From Oxytricha trifallax (taxonomy: Eukaryota; Ciliophora; Spirotrichea; Sporadotrichida; Oxytrichidae): a DNA stretch of 64,000 bases. The stretch spans positions 1 to 64,000 of the forward strand of contig ARYC01017305.1 of assembly GCA_000711775.1 (NCBI GenBank), given 5' to 3'. Each line of letters opens with the position of its first letter. Position 1 is the first letter of the stretch. Positions 36,427 through 46,626 of this stretch are shown here, piece after piece. The translations under genes were made by a program, and so were the position numbers. The notes beneath the pieces were generated by a model, which made no database searches, was not told the DNA's origin, and saw nothing but the letters and a program-made list of their open reading frames with translations.

Positions 36427-37022
36427 TCATTAATTTGAGTTTAATATTTAGAATATCGTGAAACTATTAACGGTTATCGACGATTCACCTAAGTAAATAA
36501 AAGATAAATCCTTTTTTTGAAATCTCTAATTACCTTGATGCAACAACTTAATTTATTATCTGAGAATATAAAATTAACTGTTAAGGGGTTATCTCTGGGG
36601 GATTTAGATATTTCTAAAAAGAAGAAGTAACTTTTGTATAATTTAGTCGAATACTCGATATTACTTAATGGTTTAATAAGATTTTAAATATCAAAGCCAA
36701 CAAATTGATAAGCATAATTGATATATAATTAACGAATAAATATACTATAAATAAAACCTTAAAAATTGAATGATATGCTCAATCGTCCAGCTATGATAGA
36801 ACATCAGATTGCATCTAGTTACTTCCTTCCAGAACCATGAATTTTGCAAATTAATCAAATTGGCATGGTTATTATGGCGATTGTAGGACATATTTCAATG
36901 ATACAGTTTCATTTTAGGAAGAAGAAAGTTAACTAATGTGAAAGTAGTGAATTATAATAAATCTAGAAAGCTATTACTTTGCGAATTTAATGTGCGGACT
37001 TTAATAACCAAGAGAAATTGAG

Positions 37023-37757
37023 CTATGGAAATGAAAATTGAGCCACTGACTCTCCTCATACTCTCTAAAAATCATCTGAGAATATTGCACAAAAATAAAA
37101 TCTTTAACATCTAGGACTTCTTAAAGTTTATGCATAAAATGAGACATTAGAGAGCATTATTTTACCAGTAGATGGTAAAATAATGCTATAAAACAAGAAA
37201 TGTCAGTTTTAGCGATTGGTCATTACTCAGCATTTTATTCAAACATAGTCACCCAGTTAAAAATGGAAGCTGTTAAAAGAAAGAATATAATTTTATTTAT
37301 CCAGTCAGAGTTAGTAAGTTTCAAATAGTGATTAAATAATTCTAAAATTATTCTTTATTGTAAGTAATAAATTCTGGCTGCAATAAGCACAAGAACCGTA
37401 ATATAAAATTCATTTCAAAATTTATTCTATATCTATTCTTTTATTTTATGGATTTACAGTGTATTCCTAAGATTAATTCAACATATACAATTATTCTTTT
37501 TAGTTTAGTCATACATTAAATTATAACCATTAAGATGGTTAATGCTTAATCAACTTATATCAAATATTAATAAAATAAATAAGTACCATTTAATTTAAAA
37601 ACCTAATTTTATATTAATTTATTTTATTGCACTGCGCTACCTAATGCATATCCAAGTTTTATATATATATTTATTATAGTTTAAAAATTGATTATTTTTT
37701 TATTTCTAACAACACAATAAGTGTTCTTATTAGCTTAATATTGTTTCATGTAATGAG
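37023..37757 (+). CDS. Unrecognised long open frame
   Basis: A plus frame opening at ATG 37024 (MEMKIEPLTLLILSKNHLRI) and free of TGA for roughly 240 codons. It includes IFNIQDFLKFMHKMRHQRAL and VSFSDWSLLSILFKHSHPVK. The first 90 codons look protein-like. The later part is very AT-rich and may be open by chance. It contains a perfect 15 bp hairpin at 37153-37187, within codons. Upstream, a shifted frame (36904-37020, NVKVVNYNKSRKLLLCEFNV) is also coding-like. No family recognised. Confidence 0.35.
37153..37187. repeat. Perfect 15 bp hairpin
   Basis: Arms agcattattttacca (37153-37167) and tggtaaaataatgct (37173-37187) around gtaga. Could be a foldback or chance; it lies within an open frame. 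Confidence 0.75.
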
Positions 37758-38035
37758 CTCAGTTTTAAAATCTGACCAGGAGACTATTCTATAAGCTATT
37801 ATCGATTTTTCCTATAGTATAGTCGAATTGGATTAGGAATAAAAAAAGAAGATCAGTATTTTAATATGTTCTGGTTTTTTTCATTAACAAATTCTTGTAT
37901 AGATTTGCAAGTAAGAAGATGATATGCCCATGGCATAGGACAGATAAAGATTCCATTTAAAATTTTTGTTAAGTTATCGCTGGGTAAATAACAAAAAATA
38001 TTCATTGGTAAGATTTAATTTTATTATGACTATAG

Positions 38036-38399
38036 ATGCTACCTGTTGCCAATTGATAAGCCAATAACAAAGGGTTGTCAAACACATGCAAAAGAGAAAT
38101 AATTCACATAATGAGGGGGTTATCTAAATAAATCATTTGAAAATGATAAGAACTTTTGGTATAGAATATACGCAAACAATTATGGAAGACAAATGAAATT
38201 ATGGGATTAACTATCTACTCCCATAATAACACTATTTACAAGATAGAAGGTGCTCCTAAACAAGGTACTTGGTATTATTTTGGACCAATTAAACATATCA
38301 AATATTCTGATGTTGACATGAGAATATATAACGGCAAAAATTAGTGGAGAAACTGGAATGATGTTTAGAAAATGGATAAGAACATTTGAAATATAGGGC
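38036..38399 (+). pseudogene. Unrecognised aromatic-rich gene fragment
   Basis: From about 38036 a plus frame reads YRCYLLPIDKPITKGCQTHA, passes one TGA near 38118, and continues GYLNKSFENDKNFWYRIYAN. One frame change near 38200 leads to an ATG frame (38201-38399): MGLTIYSHNNTIYKIEGAPK, GTWYYFGPIKHIKYSDVDMR and NQWRNWNDVQKMDKNI. High Tyr/Trp/Asn content suggests a secreted or lectin-like beta domain, but no family is recognised. Confidence 0.4.
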
Positions 38400-38579
38400 T
38401 ATGAAATATGAAATGGCAACATCCAGCATTTTTATAATCATGAGTAAAATCTAATCACCCACAGGTAAAAAATACTCTCAATGTATTATCAGGCATTTTA
38501 ATACTGCCAGTTAGGTACGATATTTTTCATACCTGGTATTTGAATAATAAATTACCATTATTGATAGAAATCAAGGAGG

Positions 38580-38762
38580 ATGAGTAGATGGCCATTTGAG
38601 GCCATTCTTACAGCTCAATTGTCCAATGAAAATAGGTGTAGAAAGGCAAAGGATCGATTGAGTGATTGCATTAATGACCTTCCCACTTTGCTATATAGTT
38701 ATTTGTGTTCTTTCATTCTCTATTATCCGAAGTTTAGAAACACCATACAGTTGTTGTCCTGA
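38580..38762 (+). CDS. Small unrecognised ORF, 60 residues
   Basis: ATG 38580 to TGA 38760 encodes MSRWPFEAILTAQLSNENRC, RKAKDRLSDCINDLPTLLYS and a hydrophobic C-terminus. Unusually for this window it contains no TAA or TAG codon. GC is above background. After the TGA the same frame reads PELFVFCLALLRYCMYF, so the gene may once have been longer. No family recognised. Confidence 0.35.
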   Translation: MSRWPFEAILTAQLSNENRCRKAKDRLSDCINDLPTLLYSYLCSFILYYPKFRNTIQLLS

Positions 38763-39511
38763 GCATGTCGACCAGAATTATTTGTTTTTTGTTTGGCCCT
38801 TTTGAGATACTGCATGTATTTTTGAGAGGTCCACTCTATGCACTTTGAATTCATTTCTCATACATTTAAAAATTATATATATTTATTATATTCATTGATT
38901 AATTATAGATTATATATTATAAATAATGAATTTTGCTCTCTAAAAGTAAATTTATTATCTGAAAATTAAATATTTAGTGCTAGATTTATTTGTAGGTCGG
39001 GAAAATTTCTTAAAAGATGATTTTATTTAATAAACTTCAGTTGAATTCTCAGTATCAATTATTGATTTAGCAAACAAAATTCTAAATATAATGCCAAATA
39101 AATAATAATTTTGTTCTAAACTACTTTATGTATTATGTGAGAGTTTAGTTTTTAGCAAAATGCCTTTGCAACATCTCGTGTTAGTCTTAATATGATGGTT
39201 TTGGCTTATTTTACTTAGTATCATGCTCAGCAACGATGAACACATGGGTTGATCCTTTTACTAAATTGCTGAAAGTTGCGCTTAAGAAATGTCTGATAAA
39301 ATTATATATGTTGTGAGCTTTTCTATTGATGCTTTTATTGCTGCCGTTAATAACAGTTTAGTTACCTTCATTGAAATCATTTAAAAATTTTGTGAAAACA
39401 TAATTCACCATGATTATTGAATAAAATTCATTGCATTATTATTTATCACGTATATTTACAGTGAGCAACCAGGACGATAAAAATGATACAATACTGTGAA
39501 TTATGTAGTGA
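38763..39511. other. AT-rich DNA, no gene seen
   Basis: Mostly AT-rich; a slightly GC-richer patch at 39180-39330 has no frame I can support. Confidence 0.4.
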
Positions 39512-39724
39512 TGGAGAAAAAAACAAACACATATTGAGAAAATCCTCATTCAGTTGTTTAAGAAATTAGGTTCTAAAGGTACAAAATTTCTGGAGCTATA
39601 TATTCAGGAGTTCCACACTATTCAGTCATTTGTAGAAAAACAATAGGGTAGAAAATTTCATTTAAAATACATAATGCCATCTTTAATAATTAATGGCCCC
39701 TTTTCATTATGTAAATATATGTGA
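39512..39724 (+). CDS. Unrecognised ORF, 70 residues
   Basis: A plus frame between TGA 39509 and TGA 39722 reads THIEKILIQLFKKLGSKGTK, FLELYIQEFHTIQSFVEKQQ and GRKFHLKYIMPSLII. Helical and basic, no ATG at its upstream end, so probably a segment of a larger gene. No family recognised. Confidence 0.35.
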
Positions 39725-40030
39725 TAAATAATAATGATAAGTATTTAATATATCTTTAAATAATTTTGATCTCTAGATTTTTATTTTCCCTAGCCTTAAG
39801 CGATTTACTATTTCTACTACTGAAATTCATTGCCTTAGTTTAAGTGACTATGTTGCTTTTTCTTCTAAATGCTAAATTTATAAGTGATATAATTCTTTTT
39901 ACACTAATATTTTTGAGAATTTTATTTTTGATTCAGAATTAAGTTAATTACATTATTGACTTTTCGAGAGCTTGAACTAATACTAAAGGTTAATCTACTA
40001 CAGCATTATAAGTTTTAAACAATAAAATTA

Positions 40031-40950
40031 ATATGGAAGCCAGAAAAGACCTTCTACAACAATGATTCGGCTGGTAAGCTTAGCCTCTTATAATTGATGT
40101 GCTTTGATAACCAGAATATTTTTCTATTTAGGAATACTCAGTAGGAATATATACCAGAGGCAATCGATGTAATCAAATGTCTTCTTCGAGTTAGGGCATA
40201 AAATGGCTTAAATGTGCGCCGAAGTCTCATTAGTAGATACATTTAGCCATCTTTGCTTGTAAGTAGTCATATTTTTCAAGTTCCAATTGTTTTTCCTCAA
40301 AGTACTGAAGAATTATCCATTCTTGATTGTATGCCCATCCATATCGAAATCTATATTGCGTTTTTCTCTGTCTAAATATTACTACTTTGTGAGCTACATT
40401 AGAGGCTGATGCACTTTTTAAATAGCTCTCGAATGATTATACTTGCAGGTGCTCATGGTACTGTCATGGGAATTCGATAGCAACATTAACTTCAAAATTA
40501 GGTAAGTTTTTAATATTAATAAAATAACAAAAATCAATTAAATCCACTTCTCAATTTTTAAAATAAGTATCATTATTTAATTTAAATATCATAATTAAAT
40601 TAATAAAAATTATAAATTTAGGAATTGAGTTAATTGTGAGCTACAGCAAGGATTATTCATAACTACGGTATCAGCAAGCACTACAAAGTAAGGGGGAATC
40701 CTGCAGAGTACTTGGCATCTTGGACGTCAAAGATACTCGGGCTAAGCCAGAGTGTATCGTGCACTCTATGCTCGCGTATGCCAAGGACAAAACAAGGGTC
40801 TAGAAATTTTTGAGGTAGAAAATCCTCATCTCAGAGATCATCCTTGCTTGAATATCTACGCTGCTGCTTACTCAGGCTTGGACCAGTATGAAAAGGACAA
40901 GTCATGTGAGAGCATGTTTAGATGCCTGCCTTGTTTTTAATTAACTTTTT
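40031..40950 (+). other. GC-richer coding region, orientation mixed
   Basis: A plus frame is free of TGA for 203 codons (40031-40639), beginning IWKPEKTFYNNDSAGKLSLL and continuing CFDNQNIFLFRNTQQEYIPE and AIDVIKCLLRVRAQ. Between 40236 and 40446 a minus frame is at least as convincing (YRFRYGWAYNQEWIILQYFE, EKQLELEKYDYLQAKMAK), so this part may be inverted. An AT-rich block with intron-like ends (gtaagt at 40501, atttag before 40621) separates a second GC-rich part, whose best plus frame runs through ARVYRALYARVCQGQNKGLE, IFEVENPHLRDHPCLNIYAA and AYSGLDQYEKDKSCESMF. Mixed polarity with AT-rich inserts is what scrambled germline gene segments look like. No family recognised. Confidence 0.45.
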
Positions 40951-42039
40951 TTAAATACTTTATGTTTTAATCGCATTTTTTTTATCTTTACTTACCTAAA
41001 TTTATAAATTTGTAAGAACTTTTTCTATATCATATTCCTTTAAGGATTTAATCACTAATTTCTTTTGCTTTTTTAGGTGCATATGATTGATAATTTGTTG
41101 ATTTTTTAAAAAAAAATATATAATGTTTTGAATCCTCCTAGAATATGCTTAAATTAATAAAGATTTTGGGGGGAGATTCCTGCACTATGTTATGAAAAAA
41201 AAATTTAGGGAAGTTACTGCATTAAAATTTTTCCTTATTTTATTAATTTAATCTTTCAAACAACTATCAACCAACTTCCAAACTAATTTGATTGTTATTT
41301 TCATACTTAATTAATCAACCAATATCTCTATTAGCATGGATGCTAAACACCGTCAACTCTATCACTTCATTTTATATTTACATACGATTCCATCAACTCT
41401 GACATAATTCATATGATATTAGTAGATTTCTGTCTAAATCATTATATTGTCCTCTGTGTACTCATAGTAATTATAAATATTGTATCCAATTGTTATTGAA
41501 GTTCTGATTTAATTTATATTGTTTTTCCCATACCTTTATAATCAATAAAAATAGAAATATATACCAAGAATCAGTAATTAATCAAGTTATTATATATAGT
41601 ATTTATTTATAAATCCTTAATTATATAATTAAAATTGCACTTCAACCCTAATTGATATATTTTTAGGGATACAAAGCGAAATAAATACATAAATAAAAAT
41701 TAATTTAATTATATTGTTAATATGACATTTTGTTTTCTAAAAACATCATTATGTTTTTAATTATATTTAGGATTATTTCATATTACATTAAATAAGTAAT
41801 AAAATACGACTATACATAAAATCTCATAAACTAAAAAGTAAATTTTATTAAAATTTTATGATTTAAACTTTATTAATAAAAACATCATAATATCTCTAAG
41901 AAATGAGATGTCATATATATATGAATAATTTAAAATAATAAATTAAATCATATTATACCACACTTAAACCCAAATAAGAATCCCGTTTGGGATAGAGTAC
42001 AATTTTAATTAATTAATAAAATTATGGGTGTTGACGTCA

Positions 42040-42123
42040 CGGCGTCCCAGAGTCGTCAGGACGTCCCAGGGTCGTCAGGACGTCCCAGGGTCGTCAGGAC
42101 GTCCCAGTCTCGTCAGGACGTCT
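42040..42123. repeat. Tandem 17-18 bp repeats with GACGTC
   Basis: Four to five copies of gtcgtcaggacgtccca in tandem at the left end of element V; the right arm has only about one and a half. Could be transposase-binding subterminal repeats that expanded on one side. Confidence 0.85.
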
Positions 42124-42359
42124 CAAGTAATAATTTTTTAACTAATAAGATAAAATGTGAAAAGGACCATAAAAGATTCTTTATGAACCTTTTCAGGCAG
42201 GGTTCTAGGGGTGCAAGACCTAGTTAACCGGGGTCACAAGGGTGGAACCCTTTGTTCGCAACCAATGCGAAACAATAATAGCAGGGGTCAATGGGTCGGC
42301 AGCCCTTGTGGTTCGGAGGCAAAGTCTCCGAAAAATCTTTTATATATTTTTTTCGTTTA

Positions 42360-42720
42360 TCTAGACATCACCCTGTAAGAGATAGGTTTCTTGTTCAAGC
42401 TTTAATTAGATTTTGATAATCCTTCTAACATCTGCTAAGATTTTACTCACAGATTCACGACTTGTTTTAAGATCAAATGTTTTTTAAATATCATATACCA
42501 TTTCACTAGTATTCCTTCCATTAGGAAAATAAGTAAACAGTATCTCTCGCAAAATTCTTAGTGGGTAAGTATTAGGACTAAATATTTTCAAACCATTTTT
42601 CATAGTTTATCTAGAATGACATTGACTGTTATCACATTCATAGTAGCAATGTTCTATATATTTTTCAGAAGAAGAAAACATTACATGCAATTATTATTAT
42701 TAGTAGCATTTTTGACATTA
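42360..42720 (-). pseudogene. IS1595/Merlin-like transposase, N-terminal fragment
   Basis: Minus frames in the spacer of V read VAYSLALYNVKNATNNNNCM with a CxxC pair (CMQC). After a one-base change they read EHCYYECDNSQCHSRQTMKN with a C-x4-C pair. Then GLKIFSPNTYPLRILREILF, TYFPNGRNTSEMVYDIQ, SRESVSKILADVRRI. This order, a zinc ribbon followed by a T-G-x-x-F-like strand and a helix-turn-helix with a Leu-Arg-rich start, is that of IS1595/ISXO2 and eukaryotic Merlin transposases. The DDE/K catalytic domain is absent; the frame runs into the left arm. So a relic. Family assignment rests on motif pattern only. Confidence 0.6.
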
Positions 42721-43175
42721 TAAAGTGCTAGAGAGTACGCCACATCCTTATAGTCAATGAATAAGTGCTTATGTGTCAATTAATGTTTGGTCTTGTGTGA
42801 TTTGTTACTATAATGATTCCGTATGAATAAAGTTTAATTAATTATTAACGATTATAATTTAACGATTAAATAATAATTTTTCACATATTCATTCACATCA
42901 TCTATAAAAAGATTTCGGAGGCTTTGCCTCAGAACCTCCATAGGGGCTGCCGTCCACTTGACCCCTACTATTATTATTTCGCATTGGTTACTCACAAGGG
43001 ATTCCACCCCTTGTGACCCCGGTTAACTAGGTCTTGCACCCCTAGAACCCTGCCTGAAAAGATTCATAAAGAATCTTTTATGGTGTTTCGCACATTTTAT
43101 CTTATTCGTTAAAAAATTATTACTTGAGACGTCCTGACGAGGCTGGGACGTCCTGACGTCAACACTCAAAATTAT

Positions 43176-44004
43176 AATATAATACTATAAGAAAGTTCTT
43201 GATTATTCTTTAATATCTGGTAAATAATTAAATTTCTACTCAATGTTAGACTAAATTTTCTTAAACTACTTCAATGATCAACAATTTACAAGAAACTTGC
43301 TCGAATGTAGGAATCTTTCCCTCCAAGATTTTTTCATATTAAATAGGTTGAAATCAAAGTATGTTTTTTGAAAAGATTAAAAAAAAATCATCAAATTTTG
43401 ATCCTGGCTGACAATTATTTGAATAATTGTCCGTAGAGATTTTTATTAAAATGTTTGTCTAATATAGAAAAGTAATAAAAAATTTAATTGAATTACAAAA
43501 TGGAAGATAAGAATCACTAACCTTCAATGTACAAGATGAGGCTTTAAAATGAGAAATTTTTTAATGTTATAAATCTAATGAATAGTACTCAAGATTCACG
43601 TGCAATGGGAACTATAAGGATTGCAGGTCTTCAATAAATAGAAAGAGGATAGGAGTAAGAGGAAGATGATAGTATGAAAAGCAATATGAGTATGATGAAG
43701 TATTTGATACTTCTGATATAAAATATTCTACTTTTAACTTGAAAATTAAATATATATATATATATTTAACAACTTGATAAATGATTCATTTATTTCTCAT
43801 TTTTGTAATTCTCTCGAAAATTTACTTTCAGTGTTCAATTAAAAATTCGATTAGTTTATATAGAGATTCAATTTTTTATTTGAAAAATTATTGAAATTTA
43901 TTTTTGATAGACTATAATCATATTTTGTATACTAAATCTAATCACTTATTCGTTTAATTTCTTTACAATTTATAAACTATTTCATTAAATAATTAACTTT
44001 ATTC
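43176..44004. other. AT-rich DNA, no gene seen
   Basis: AT-rich sequence between the W/V composite and element U; a plus frame near 43500-43740 is slightly acidic but not supportable. The 9 bp target actttattc (43996-44004) closes this stretch. Confidence 0.4.
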
Positions 44005-44094
44005 GGGTATTGACGTCAACTAAACACCGATGACGTGAATTATTCATCACCGACATCATTTACTCACCGACCTTACCAAATCAAAATATTTAAT

Positions 44095-45612
44095 ATTGAT
44101 AAAATACATAAAAAATAGGTAAAATAGAGAAACCTTAATAAATAATAAAATCTATGCATTTATAACAGCCAAGAATTTGATATTTTAGAAATTTAAATAA
44201 AATGTGCAGTAGCTTTAAAGAATATTAGATAACTAATTCAAAACTTATAGTGAAAACTACTGCTAGATTGACTCAGAGTTGGGTAATTGGAGTTTCTATT
44301 GCAATTATTCTTACATTTATAAAGTTGTTATTGAATGAGTCTAGAGTCTAGATTCTGTAGTTTTTATTCTTTCTGCTATCATGTTAATTATGCTCTGCAC
44401 TCTTCACATTAAGTTTCTGTTACCACTTCCTTTACCTGTTGATTAAGAGCTACTTCTGTGCTGTAGCAGTTTCATTTCTCTTTCTAATCTATTTTGTTTT
44501 CTGACTTTAAGCCTAAATGAAATCTTACTCTCTTATTGCTGAGCTTAGTCTCCTGTGATTTATTCAACAATTAATCATCTCTCTATCACTGATATCGCTT
44601 AATTCTCTATTTAATTGCAAGAATGAGTGCCTCCCGTTTTAATCACCATCTTCATTTTTATTATAACTTTTCATTGTATTGCCAAGTGCTTCAGATTCCA
44701 TGCTATCAAGTTCATTATCATAAATATCATTATTATAGTGCTATTGGCTATTTTTATATATGTCAAAGAGGTATGGCAGAAATTCGTCGTGTTTCTTAAA
44801 AAAAAACAGATATTTCTACCAACAAAATTTGAATATGTTGTCATCCAGAGATTCCATTATAACTTAGCATTAAATGTACTGGTCTTCTTTTTCTATTGTA
44901 AATATGATAAAAATATTTGCATTTTACTTAAATTTTAAAGGATTGGCATGAGCCATCGCTCATTTACTAAATTTTGCAGTTACTAAATCACTCTTATTTT
45001 AATCTACATAAAAATCTATCAACTGATACTTGATTTTAATTTCATCTAGAATGTGTATTTTATACTCTCCTGATTGTTGACTACGTTAATATCAATTTCA
45101 ATAGATGGTGTATACGCACTTATTTCATAGATTTTCATTCGCAGATAGTTCAGGTTTTGATTTTCTAGCTTTACTCTGGCGAAAGAACGATAGAATTTAA
45201 TGGAAGAAAGTAATTCCTAAATATATTTTAAATCATTTATCAAATAAATTGAAACATTCATAAGATCTCTAAATGGTAAAAATAGCTACCCCAAAATATC
45301 TCAAAAATGAGCAATTCGCAGTGACCTTACACTTGAAAGCAGGGGCTTGAACCGACTACTGCTTTAGTGGTAGAAATAATGATGTCTTGAATGCCTCAGC
45401 CAATGGTATTACTTGTTGAATTAGAACGTCTTTCATCTGCTGATCCAGGTTGTTAGTACTTTTTAAAAAAGAACTATTCATTTTATTATAATAAGTAGTG
45501 AAAATTAAATTTAAATTACTAAAATATCAAATTCATGGCTGTTATAAATGCATAAATTATTTTCTTTATTAAGGTTTCTCTATTTTACCTATTTTTTATG
45601 TATTTTATCAAT
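44095..45612. mobile_element. Y-like element T nested in U
   Basis: Inverted repeats of about 100 bp start attgataaaatacataaaaa (44095) and end in the complement at 45612. The first 12 bases are the same as Y2. Inner arm sequence includes tatgcatttataacagcca / tggctgttataaatgcata. The core is different from Y1/Y2 and carries its own minus-strand coding sequence. This makes T a relative of Y with other cargo. Confidence 0.7.
44564..44857 (-). CDS. Unrecognised acidic ORF in element T
   Basis: ATG 44857 to TGA 44564 gives 97 residues: MESLDDNIFKFCWQKYLFFF, EFLPYLFDIYKNSQQHYNND and SYNKNEDGDQNGRHSFLQLN, then RELSDISDREMINC. Acidic and Asn-rich with one aromatic cluster. After the TGA a shifted frame stays coding-like (NKSQETKLSNKRVRFHLGLK, then HRSSSQSTGKGSGN), so the gene was probably longer and is now truncated. 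Hydrophobic plus-strand frames over the same region are its shadow. No family recognised. Confidence 0.5.
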
Positions 45613-46500
45613 AGTAAAGGCTATTTGAGTTGTATCCCTTCTATGAAGTTTTCTTCTAAAAAGGAATATATAGTATGAAATATAATAATATATATAAGTC
45701 ACAACTATGTCTCTGGTGACCTACGAGTATAACATATACCAAGGAAAAAGCCTCTCTAATATGTGACCCTTTTTAGTCAAATTTTAAACTAAAAACATTA
45801 AAAATTACAGTCCTTAGTCTCTTTTCTTTCCCGTAATCGCAACATGACGAATTTTTCCAACTTTAATTTTTGTTAATTCGGACAAATTTAATAGTCCTTC
45901 CAGTTATCTTCATCACTATCTTCTTGATTGCTTTAATAACTCTATCAGTCTGAGTTATAGTTACGTTAGGTGGTTTGTTAAAAGTGAAGTCTTGTTTTAT
46001 TGAGGTTCTTTCGTAGATTAAGACCCTTACGTGATAAGAGTAAGTTCTTTATACATTTTCTGGTTAATTTGAATTCATTGCTGTCTATTCCATAGACTTA
46101 TATTTCATCTACAATGCTTTTAATTAGGTTCACTAGGTTTCCATCTACTTTTCCACTGACTATGTCCTATATAAGATTCCAATAGAAATTAAACCCTATG
46201 AGTTTCCTTTACTAGAGAATACTTTTTTCTTATTTTCCAAATTTTAAGAAAAAGAAATTGCTTTCCAAGTTCTTAGTTTATTGTACAAAGAACTTTTTGT
46301 ACCTTTGGATTTCTTCTAGCTAATATCAATATTGAATTTAGTTATTTAGATCTTAAGGAAAAAATTTAAGCAAGCGATGGTTGTTAGAGAAAAATTGCTT
46401 GATTTCTTTCTTGATTTGGGGTTTTGTTGTTAGTTTGAAATGCTAAGCTGATTATTTAACCTCCCCTGGTTCTTGGGATAATGTTTACTTAACTGATTCT
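45608..46500 (-). pseudogene. Unrecognised gene of element U, frame-broken
   Basis: Minus frames in succession: LGKQFLFLKIWKIRKKYSLV; then VDGNLVNLIKSIVDEIQVYG with IDSNEFKLTRKC; then YSYHVRVLIYERTSIKQDFT, FNKPPNVTITQTDRVIKAIK and KIVMKITGRTIKFVRINKN, ending TGA 45608 at the edge of element T. The final frame is over 130 codons. Basic, alpha/beta-looking; may be the element's own protein. I find no DDE motif and do not recognise a family. Two single-base frame changes indicate decay. Confidence 0.5.
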
Positions 46501-46626
46501 TCGTTTATCATTATGACACACAATTATAAACACTGGTGAGAGATTGACGTCGCTGTGAGCGATTGACGTCATCGGTGAGTAATTGACCTCGGTGGTGAGT
46601 AATTGACGTCAATACCCACTTTATTC

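Larger units (their letters stand above)
42026..43167. mobile_element. Merlin/IS1595-like element V with 8 bp TSD
   Basis: The element begins gggtgttgacgtca and ends tgacgtcaacactc, inverted ends differing at one base in 13. It is flanked by a perfect 8 bp duplication aaaattat (42018-42025 and 43168-43175), the size made by Merlin/IS1595 transposases. Subterminal arms (42026-42345 and 42905-43167) are inverted copies containing ggttctaggggtgcaagacc. The left arm has about five tandem copies of gtcgtcaggacgtccca, the right arm fewer. The spacer carries a fragment of an IS1595-like transposase on the minus strand. Probably a decayed or non-autonomous derivative. Confidence 0.75.
41550..43242. 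mobile_element. W-family element split by element V
   Basis: The left part (about 41550-42025) matches the W arm: ataccaagaatcagtaatta..., and later gggatagagtacaattttaa. The right part (43168-43242) ends taaatttctactcaatg, like W. Removing V (42026-43167) leaves roughly 550 bp, the size of W at 18.8-19.3 kb. Diverged, no coding capacity. Confidence 0.65.
44005..46617. mobile_element. Element U, V-like ends and 9 bp TSD
   Basis: Ends gggtattgacgtcaa (44005) and its complement ttgacgtcaataccc (46617) are inverted and differ from the ends of V at one base. A perfect 9 bp duplication actttattc flanks it (43996-44004 and 46618-46626). Subterminal regions carry repeats of roughly gtgagtaattgacgtc. 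The 2.6 kb body contains a nested Y-like element (44095-45612) and a minus-strand gene (45608 to about 46500). Target-site size and ends place it with V as Merlin-like, but no Merlin catalytic domain was recognised. Confidence 0.75.

Noticed and set aside
42040..42123. CRISPR-like direct repeats
   Set aside because: Units are contiguous tandem repeats without spacers, in a eukaryotic transposon arm.
42024..42227. Repetitive ORF SRQDVPGSSG...
   Set aside because: It is a translation of the tandem gtcgtcaggacgtccca repeats in the arm of element V, not a gene.
44627..44938. Plus-strand hydrophobic ORF resembling a membrane protein
   Set aside because: It is the antisense of the better-supported acidic minus-strand ORF of element T; Leu/Ile/Phe runs are the usual shadow of Asn/Asp/Glu-rich coding.
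45340..45400. Possible tRNA T-arm (ggttcaagccc on the minus strand)
   Set aside because: The flanking bases do not pair into a T stem and no cloverleaf could be drawn.
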